This document shows, one piece after another, positions 1 through 6,044 of a stretch of 29,067 nt of DNA. Made by a program: the position numbers and the translations under genes. Each line of letters starts with the position of its first letter. The first letter of the stretch is position 1. Origin of the DNA: an uncultured Phascolarctobacterium sp. (lineage in GTDB: Bacteria > Bacillota > Negativicutes > Acidaminococcales > Acidaminococcaceae); the NCBI GenBank assembly GCA_900757795.1, contig CAAEPE010000053.1, forward strand, positions 1 through 29,067, read 5' to 3'. Under the pieces are notes generated by a model. It worked only from the letters and a program-made list of their open reading frames with translations, was not told the DNA's origin and did not search any database.

Positions 1-1
1 A

Positions 2-445
2 ACCATCTTCCTGTTCGCAGGTATGATGCCTGTATCCTCCGCTATGGATAAAACCGGCGCTGGCAAATTGATTGCTGACTGGACCGTATCCCTGATGGGC
101 GGTTCTCCGTCTCCTATGATTGTAACCGCAGTTCTGTTCATTCTGTCCTGCGGCCTGACTCAATTTATGTCCAACACCGCTTCCGCAGCTCTGCTGTGCC
201 CGATCGGTATTGCTATTGCTAAAAACCTGGGCGCTGACCCCCGTGCCGTATTGATGGCTATTGCAGTTGCAGCATCCTGCGCATTTGCATCCCCCGTTGG
301 TACTCCTCCGAACACCCTGGTACTTGGCCCTGGCAACTACAAATTCATGGACTACGTTAAAGCAGGCACTGGCTTGATCATCGTTTGCTTCGTAATCTCC
401 TTGGTTGTAATCCCGATGGTATGGCCGTTCTTCCCCGGCAAATAA
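2..445 (+). CDS. DASS (SLC13) family anion/Na+ symporter, C-terminal part
   Basis: This is the last 147 codons of a membrane transporter whose start lies left of the window; the frame is open from base 2. The product is very hydrophobic. It carries the family's second SNT motif (SNTASAALLCPI) and the downstream SPVGTPPNT loop; in the divalent anion/sodium symporter family these form half of the sodium and carboxylate sites. The chain ends in a last membrane helix and a short WPFFPGK tail. Family members import succinate, malate, citrate or sulfate with Na+. A dicarboxylate substrate would suit a succinate-using Negativicute, but that is inference. A strong terminator follows about 30 bases after the stop, so it is the last gene of its transcript. 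Confidence 0.88.
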   Translation, partial: TIFLFAGMMPVSSAMDKTGAGKLIADWTVSLMGGSPSPMIVTAVLFILSCGLTQFMSNTASAALLCPIGIAIAKNLGADPRAVLMAIAVAASCAFASPVGTPPNTLVLGPGNYKFMDYVKAGTGLIIVCFVISLVVIPMVWPFFPGK

Positions 446-474
446 TTAGTACCGTTGTTCTATAGTCCCTAATC

Positions 475-510
475 AAAGCCTTCAGGCTCTTGCCTGAAGG
501 CTTTTCTTAT
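475..510 (+). terminator. Rho-independent terminator of the DASS transporter gene
   Basis: There is a perfect 12-bp stem, AAAGCCTTCAGG (475-486) with CCTGAAGGCTTT (493-504), a 6-nt loop and a T-rich tail (TTTTCTT). It lies 30 bases after the stop codon. Confidence 0.85.
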
Positions 511-525
511 TGATTGATAAATATC

Positions 526-579
526 CAAAAACAAAAGCACCCCTGCCGCCGCTAAACATTTAACGGCAGCAGAGGTGCT
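526..579 (-). terminator. Rho-independent terminator of the suf operon
   Basis: On the minus strand, 579 to 536 folds into a 16-bp stem with two G-U pairs and a 12-nt loop. It is followed by TTTTGTTTTT (about 536-526). It lies 22 bases beyond the sufU stop. Confidence 0.85.
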
Positions 580-600
580 AATTTTTTTGCTTATGAAATA

Positions 601-1032
601 CTATTCTTTTTTATTGAGCATCTGCTCCAAGGTGTGCCAGCCTAAAACAGCGCATTTTACCCGCGCCGGCATGTGGCTTACGTCCTTTAAAATGCCTGCT
701 TCCTCCAGCTCGTCAATTTCTTCTTCGGCGGCTTCGCCCTTAATCATACGCAGGAAAATATCTGCTAAACGCAGCGCTTCCTCCTTAGGCTTGCCAATAA
801 CCAAATCCAGCATCATATCAGCACTAGCCTGGCTGATAGCACAACCACTGCCAACAAAGGCTCCGTCTACTACCACATTGTTTTCCACTTTCAGCTTCAT
901 AGTAATATCGTCGCCACAGGTAGGATTATAGCCGCGCATTTCCATATCAGCATCAGGCAGCTCATGCTTGTGCGCCGGGTGCATATTATGATCCAACAAT
1001 ATTTCATTGTAAAAAGCTCTGTTATCTGCCAT
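601..1032 (-). CDS. sufU: SufU, zinc-dependent sulfurtransferase partner of SufS
   Basis: 143 aa, the normal SufU length. In Firmicutes, SufU takes persulfide sulfur from the SufS cysteine and passes it to the SufBCD scaffold. The expected zinc ligands are visible: C39 and D41 in PTCGDD, C64 in GSGCAIS and C127 in VKCAVLGWHTLE. This pattern separates it from IscU only by fine detail, but the SUF context settles the name. The start codon lies inside the end of sufS (11-bp overlap, 1022-1032), which points to translational coupling. A GGGAGAG sequence precedes the ATG. It is the last gene of the operon before the terminator. Confidence 0.93.
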   Translation of the reverse strand: MADNRAFYNEILLDHNMHPAHKHELPDADMEMRGYNPTCGDDITMKLKVENNVVVDGAFVGSGCAISQASADMMLDLVIGKPKEEALRLADIFLRMIKGEAAEEEIDELEEAGILKDVSHMPARVKCAVLGWHTLEQMLNKKE

Positions 1033-2257
1033 AACCCATTCTCTCCCTAATCGTTTGCAAACTATTGATAAAACGCTCTACGTCCTTAACGCTATTGTAA
1101 AAAGCCAAGCTCATACGCGCTGTCGCTCCAGTACCTAAATGGTCTAAAAGCGGCTGCGCACAGTGATTGCCGGCGCGGATATTCACGCCGTCAGCATCAA
1201 AAATAGCGGCAATATCGTGGGGATGCACGCCATCAATCGTAAAGGTTATAATACCCTTATGCTCCTCCCATTGAGGAGAACCGATAATATGTACGCCTTC
1301 AATCTTCTGCATGGCTTCAAAAGCTATTTTGGTCAGCGCCTCTTCTCTGGCTTCTATAACCTCATAGCCTATGCTGTTGATATAGTTAATAGCGGCGTGC
1401 AAGCCTGCCGCACCTGCCGCATTCACCGTACCGGCCTCAAATTTATGGGGCAGCGGCGCGTATTCCTGGGTTTCTCGGTTTACCCAGCTAATCATTTCGC
1501 CGCCGTATAAAAAGGGCGGCATGGCTTCCAAAAGCTTTTTCTTGCCATAAAGCACGCCGATACCCATAGGCCCATACATTTTGTGACCGCTGAACGCTAA
1601 AAAGTCGGCATCCAGCTTCTGCACATCAATCGCCATGTGGGGCGCGCTCTGAGCAGCGTCGATAACTGCCACAGCGCCTACCTTATGCGCCAGCTCGATA
1701 GCTTTTTCAATAGGATTCAAACAACCTAAAACATTGGAAATCTGCGCCATAGCCACTATTTTCGTTTTAGGCGTAATCATTTGCTCCATAGCTGCATCAG
1801 AAATGTGGCCGTCAGCATCGCACTCCAAATATTTTACTACGGCTCCTGTCTGGGCAGCTACCATGCGCCATGGCAGCATATTGCTGTGGTGCTCCATAAT
1901 GGTAAGCACAATTTCGTCGCCTGCCTGCAAATGGCTAAGGCCATAGCTATAAGCAACTAAATTTAGGCTTTCAGTAGTATTACGGGTGAAAATAATTTCC
2001 TGCTCCGACTTAGCGTTGATAAATTTCTGCACAGCAACACGGGCATCCTCGTAAGCATCCGTAGCCTCCATAGCCAGTTGATACAGGCCGCGCAAAGGAT
2101 TAGCATTATGCTGCAAATAAAAATCGCGCTCGGCTTCTACTACGCTTAAGGGACGCTGCGCCGTAGCTGCATTATCTAAATAAGCTACGTCCAGCTGCGC
2201 CAGCAGAGGAAAATCTTTTTTATAATCTTGTGTCAGTAATTCCTTTTCATTCAGCAT
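1022..2257 (-). CDS. sufS: SufS, PLP-dependent cysteine desulfurase
   Basis: 411 aa from the chosen ATG, matching group II desulfurases (about 405-415). The enzyme removes sulfur from L-cysteine as an enzyme persulfide for Fe-S cluster assembly. Visible features are the N-terminal YLDNAATAQRP, the cofactor region IDAAQSAPH, the Schiff-base lysine K226 in FSGHKMYGPMG, and the catalytic cysteine C366 in IRAGNHCAQPLL; the RxGxHC context is typical of SufS. An in-frame TTG two codons upstream (2263) would also open the frame. I prefer the ATG at 2257 because AAGGAG lies 9 nt before it. It overlaps sufD by 11 bp and sufU by 11 bp, so the three are tightly coupled. Confidence 0.94.
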   Translation of the reverse strand: MLNEKELLTQDYKKDFPLLAQLDVAYLDNAATAQRPLSVVEAERDFYLQHNANPLRGLYQLAMEATDAYEDARVAVQKFINAKSEQEIIFTRNTTESLNLVAYSYGLSHLQAGDEIVLTIMEHHSNMLPWRMVAAQTGAVVKYLECDADGHISDAAMEQMITPKTKIVAMAQISNVLGCLNPIEKAIELAHKVGAVAVIDAAQSAPHMAIDVQKLDADFLAFSGHKMYGPMGIGVLYGKKKLLEAMPPFLYGGEMISWVNRETQEYAPLPHKFEAGTVNAAGAAGLHAAINYINSIGYEVIEAREEALTKIAFEAMQKIEGVHIIGSPQWEEHKGIITFTIDGVHPHDIAAIFDADGVNIRAGNHCAQPLLDHLGTGATARMSLAFYNSVKDVERFINSLQTIRERMGYGR

Positions 2258-3374
2258 CGGCAATTACTCCTTCCAGATAGCGTTCCACCAGCTGCACAGT
2301 TTCTTCATCATCAATGCGGCGGCAAATGCTTTCAATCTTTGCCTTAGCCATCATAGCAACAGCATCAGACTCACTAAAGCCGCGGCTCATAAGATAAAAT
2401 AGCAGCTCTTCATCCAGCTTGCCAATGCTGGCGCCATGATTACCCTGCACATCCTCCTCACTGCACAAAATCAGCGGAATGGACTGGTTCACCACGTCGT
2501 CGCTTAAGAGCAACACGGTTTCCTTTTCGTCACCGATAGCTCCGGCACTGCCGTTTTTGAAATCTATGGTGCCGCGGTAAATCTTAAACGCACCTTCCTG
2601 CAGCACACCGTCGGCAGTCATATTACATGTAGTATTTTTACCGTAATGATTAGCAATAAAATTCATATCCAGACGCTGTGCCTGACGGCCATAATAAGCA
2701 ATGGCAGCATCAAAGCAGGAACCGTCGCCAAGCAGCTCTGCGCGCACGCCGTTATAAATTTCAGCGCTGCCCAGCTGCAGCTGCAGCACTTCAAAATGTG
2801 CGTCTTCAGCCAAATTGCAGCCAACATCGTTCAAATGCAGAAACTCGTGACCTAAAAGCTGTACCTGCACAAGCTTCACCTTGGCATTTTTGGCAGCGGC
2901 AATTTTAGTCTGCACCACCGCCGTACCTTTAGCCGAAGCAGTGGAAATATACGTCATATATACGGTTAAATCACTGTTGGGCTTAGCTTCTATCTCTAAA
3001 GTGTTATAGCATTTTTTACCATCGTCATAGCGCAGCGTTACAGCAGCGGTGCTTTTGCCTGCATCAGCAACCAAATGGACACGCTGGCCTTCGCCTAAAC
3101 GCGCCATTTCCTCACCCATACCCGTGGGCAAGGCAGCAAAATCAATACCGTGTACGGGACAAGCGTTAGCCTGCACACAACCACAGCAATTTTTGCCGGG
3201 AATACGCGGCAGCTGTTTTTTATTCAAACAAACACCGCCCTGCAAAGCCACCTTAGGCTCGCACTTATCCTGGGGAGCAAATGCCTCCAGCGTGCTTTCG
3301 TTCATGCGCAGGCGGTTCCAGGTAGGCGCAGGCAGGCGGTTGACGATTAAATTTATTTTATCTAAATTATCCAT
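2247..3374 (-). CDS. sufD: SufD, Fe-S cluster scaffold subunit with a Cys-rich N-terminal insert
   Basis: 375 aa. SufD pairs with SufB in the SufBC2D scaffold on which clusters are built. The C-terminal half has the SufB/SufD beta-helix core, with VQGNHGASIGKLDEELLFYLMSRG carrying the conserved His and the closing helical motif. The N-terminal part is unusual. It has six cysteines within residues 38-72, including CCGCVQANACPVHG (C63, C64, C66, C72), which looks like a degenerate ferredoxin motif and is not part of the SufD core as I know it. It starts with a good AAGGAG 8 nt before the ATG. A 90-bp gap separates it from sufB, in which I see no promoter or terminator. Confidence 0.9.
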   Translation of the reverse strand: MDNLDKINLIVNRLPAPTWNRLRMNESTLEAFAPQDKCEPKVALQGGVCLNKKQLPRIPGKNCCGCVQANACPVHGIDFAALPTGMGEEMARLGEGQRVHLVADAGKSTAAVTLRYDDGKKCYNTLEIEAKPNSDLTVYMTYISTASAKGTAVVQTKIAAAKNAKVKLVQVQLLGHEFLHLNDVGCNLAEDAHFEVLQLQLGSAEIYNGVRAELLGDGSCFDAAIAYYGRQAQRLDMNFIANHYGKNTTCNMTADGVLQEGAFKIYRGTIDFKNGSAGAIGDEKETVLLLSDDVVNQSIPLILCSEEDVQGNHGASIGKLDEELLFYLMSRGFSESDAVAMMAKAKIESICRRIDDEETVQLVERYLEGVIADAE

Positions 3375-3464
3375 GAAAAAATTCTCCTTCTAGGCGCAGT
3401 CTAAATTGTCAGATGCCGTGCGCGGCAAAAATTTTGCCTTGCAGCAAGCACATGACAGCATAAC

Positions 3465-4871
3465 TTAACCTATACTGCCCTGCATTTCCAGGCGAATTAA
3501 ATTATTCATCTCCACAGCGTATTCCAGCGGCAGCTCCTTAGAAACATTATCCGCAAAACCGCTGACAATCATCGCTCTGGCCTCTTCCTCGCTAATACCG
3601 CGGCTCATAAGATAAAATACCGCGTCGTCGCTGATACGTCCTATTTTTGCCTCGTGGCCAATATCCGCGTCAGACGTGCGCACGTCAATAGCGGGAATAG
3701 TGTCGGAACGAGAAATATTGTCCAGCATCAGGCTTTGGCAGGAAACCGAGGACTTGGCATGCTTAGCCTTATTGGTAACTACTACGCTGCTGCGGAAGGT
3801 GCTGATACCGCCGCTCTTAGAAATAGAGCGAGTATTAACAATACTTGTTGTATGGGGCGCGTTATGCACTACCTTACAGCCGGTATCAAGATTTTGGCTG
3901 TGGCCCGCAAAGGTTACGCCGGTAAATTCACTGTGAGCCTTCGCGCCGTTTAAAATACTCATAGGATATAAATACGATACGTGGGAGCCAAAGGAACCGC
4001 TGACCCACTCAATAGTGCCGCCTTCAGCAACTAAAGCACGTTTCGTATTAAGGTTATACATATTCTTGGACCAATTTTCAATGGTGCTGTAACGCAGCTT
4101 GGCTTTTTTGCCAACAAACAGCTCTACGCAGCCTGCATGCAGATTGGCAACATTGTATTTGGGAGCGCTGCAGCCTTCAATAAAATGCAGCTCTGCACCA
4201 TCATCCACAATAATCAGCGTATGCTCAAATTGGCCTGCGCCCTTAGCGTTCAGGCGGAAATAGGATTGCAGAGGAATAGCTACCTTAACGCCTTTAGGTA
4301 CATACACAAAGGAACCGCCGGACCAAACAGCGCCGTGCAGCGCCGCAAATTTGTGATCCGTAGGAGGCACCAGCTTCATAAAATGCTGACGCACCATGTC
4401 GGCATAGGGGCCGTTCAGCGCGCTTTCCATATCCGTATAGACAACGCCCTGCTCCTCAACCTCTTTGCACACATTGTGATACACTATTTCACTGTCATAT
4501 TGAGCGCCTACGCCTGCCAAGCTGGTCTGCTCGGCTTGAGGAATACCCAAACGCTCAAAGGTATTTTTAATATCTTCGGGCACGTCCTCCCATTTTTCCT
4601 GCATGGTGGTATTGGGGCGCACATAGGTAACAATATTGTCCATGTTTAAGCCCTCAATAGAAGGTCCCCATTGGGGCATACGGGAAGCGTTATAAATTTC
4701 TAAGGATTGCAGACGGAACTGGCGCATCCATTCCGGGTCGTGCTTTTCGCGGGAAATCTGCTCGACAATCTCGCGGGTCAGGCCCTCCTCAATGCGGTAA
4801 GCGTCTTTGTCCTCATTGCGGAAGTCATAAAGACTTCTGTCTATATCTTCAACATAGGTTTTTTCTTCCAT
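3465..4871 (-). CDS. sufB: SufB, Fe-S cluster scaffold subunit
   Basis: 468 aa, the usual length. SufB is the main scaffold protein and accepts sulfur from SufS/SufU inside the SufBC2D complex. The sequence has the long family signature: GLNMDNIVTYVRP, GVGAQYDSEIVYHN, HGAVWSGGSFVYVPKGV, EGCSAPKYNVANLHAGCVELF, and GSFGSHVSYLYPMSILNG. A late cysteine in SSVSCQSLMLD probably corresponds to the conserved cluster-assembly Cys of E. coli SufB (Cys405), by motif and not by alignment. It ends with the DDAVFYLMSRGISEEEA motif shared with SufD. It lies 18 bp after sufC, with GGAG about 8 nt before the ATG. Confidence 0.95.
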   Translation of the reverse strand: MEEKTYVEDIDRSLYDFRNEDKDAYRIEEGLTREIVEQISREKHDPEWMRQFRLQSLEIYNASRMPQWGPSIEGLNMDNIVTYVRPNTTMQEKWEDVPEDIKNTFERLGIPQAEQTSLAGVGAQYDSEIVYHNVCKEVEEQGVVYTDMESALNGPYADMVRQHFMKLVPPTDHKFAALHGAVWSGGSFVYVPKGVKVAIPLQSYFRLNAKGAGQFEHTLIIVDDGAELHFIEGCSAPKYNVANLHAGCVELFVGKKAKLRYSTIENWSKNMYNLNTKRALVAEGGTIEWVSGSFGSHVSYLYPMSILNGAKAHSEFTGVTFAGHSQNLDTGCKVVHNAPHTTSIVNTRSISKSGGISTFRSSVVVTNKAKHAKSSVSCQSLMLDNISRSDTIPAIDVRTSDADIGHEAKIGRISDDAVFYLMSRGISEEEARAMIVSGFADNVSKELPLEYAVEMNNLIRLEMQGSIG

Positions 4872-4889
4872 AGTTCACTCCGTCAACAG

Positions 4890-5636
4890 TTATTTCTGCA
4901 AAAACTGCTCAAAGCCATGCTTGCTGATTTGCTCTACCAGCTCCGGCCCTGCATTCTTAATAATGCTGCCCTGAGCCAAAATATGGGTTTTATCCACATG
5001 CAAGGCTTCCAAAATCTTGGTATTATGGGTGATAATCAGCAGCGCGCCGTTGCGGTGCTCCTGAAAGGTTTTAATGCCTTGGGACACAATTTTTACTGCG
5101 TCCACATCCAATCCGCTGTCGGTTTCGTCTAAAATTGCCAGCTTAGGATTGAGCATTAACAGCTGCAAAATTTCTGCCTTTTTCTTCTCGCCGCCGCTGA
5201 AGCCGGTATTTAAATCGCGTTCGGCATATTTATTGTCCATTTGCAGCAAGGCCATTGCCTGACGCAGCTCCTTGCGAAAATCCCACGCTTTAATGCGCAC
5301 GCCCCGCTGCTGCTCCAAAGCGGTTTTTAAAAAGCTGCTCAGGCTGATGCCCGGCACCTCCAAAGGATTTTGAAAGGACAGAAACATACCCAAGCGCGCG
5401 CGTTTATCCACGGACATTTTGGTAATATCCTCGCCGTCAAAGAAAATCGTGCCGCCGGACACGGTATATTTAGGGTTGCCCATTAGGGCATAGCCTAAGG
5501 TAGATTTACCGGCGCCGTTAGGTCCCATCAAAACGTGAGTTTCACCCGGTTTAATATCAAGATCAATACTATGAAGAATTTGCTTTTCCTCTACATTAAC
5601 CTGCAAATTCCGCACCTGTAATAATTCTTCAGCCAT
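4890..5636 (-). CDS. sufC: SufC, ABC-type ATPase of the SUF complex
   Basis: 248 aa from the chosen start. SufC hydrolyses ATP to open the SufB-SufD dimer during cluster assembly; it is soluble, not a transporter. It shows Walker A GPNGAGKST, signature FSGGEKKKAEI, and the SufC-specific Walker B LAILDETDSGLD. The frame opens 12 codons further upstream (5672), but I place the start at MAEELLQVRNL because GGAGG sits 7 nt before that ATG (5634-5636). It is the first gene of the operon, about 65 bp downstream of the predicted transcription start. Confidence 0.94.
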   Translation of the reverse strand: MAEELLQVRNLQVNVEEKQILHSIDLDIKPGETHVLMGPNGAGKSTLGYALMGNPKYTVSGGTIFFDGEDITKMSVDKRARLGMFLSFQNPLEVPGISLSSFLKTALEQQRGVRIKAWDFRKELRQAMALLQMDNKYAERDLNTGFSGGEKKKAEILQLLMLNPKLAILDETDSGLDVDAVKIVSQGIKTFQEHRNGALLIITHNTKILEALHVDKTHILAQGSIIKNAGPELVEQISKHGFEQFLQK

Positions 5637-5691
5637 ATTTATCCTCCAATCGCCTGCCAAAGCGGCAGCCATTTAATTCCCATTTGTCTAG

Positions 5692-5737
5692 TATGAATTC
5701 ATAATAATATTATAGAAGTATTTTAACGGTATTGCAA
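5692..5737 (-). promoter_or_regulatory. suf operon promoter with a palindrome at the start site
   Basis: Reading the minus strand, there is TTGCAA (5737-5732), a 17-nt spacer and TATAAT (5714-5709). A perfect 12-bp palindrome, TATGAATTCATA (5703-5692), sits where transcription should begin (about 5702), an expected place for a repressor site. No regulator gene is in the window. Confidence 0.72.
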
Positions 5738-5995
5738 GAGAGCAAGACCGCTGTAAAGCTATAATTTGCAAAAAATTTGCAAGCATCAAGCAAAAACACC
5801 CGTATTTTATTATTATATAACAAAGTGCGTTTTTTTGCCACTCTAAACGCGAGAAATACGCCTATTTCCACGCTTACGGCTAAAATAATGTACAAAAATT
5901 TTTCTTGCCGACTGTAAATTTACGCTGCAAAATTTTACGCTGCACACTGCCTACCGCATAGCTCCATAGGCACACATATTTATAAATGAAGACAG
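5738..5995. other. AT-rich intergenic stretch upstream of suf
   Basis: I see no convincing gene here. The stretch holds a short direct repeat, TTTACGCTGCA at 5919-5929 and 5934-5944 (15-bp period). The only open frame, about 61 codons on the minus strand, covers the promoter and has no ribosome binding site. Confidence 0.5.
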
Positions 5996-6030
5996 CAAAA
6001 AAGCATCAGCAAAAAGTCGCTGATGCTTTT
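5996..6030 (-). terminator. Rho-independent terminator of the P1B ATPase gene
   Basis: The minus strand reads AAGCATCAGC (6028-6019), an 8-nt loop, GCTGATGCTT (6010-6001), then a T-run. It lies 15 bases after the ATPase stop. Confidence 0.88.
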
Positions 6031-6044
6031 ATTTTATGCCGCTT

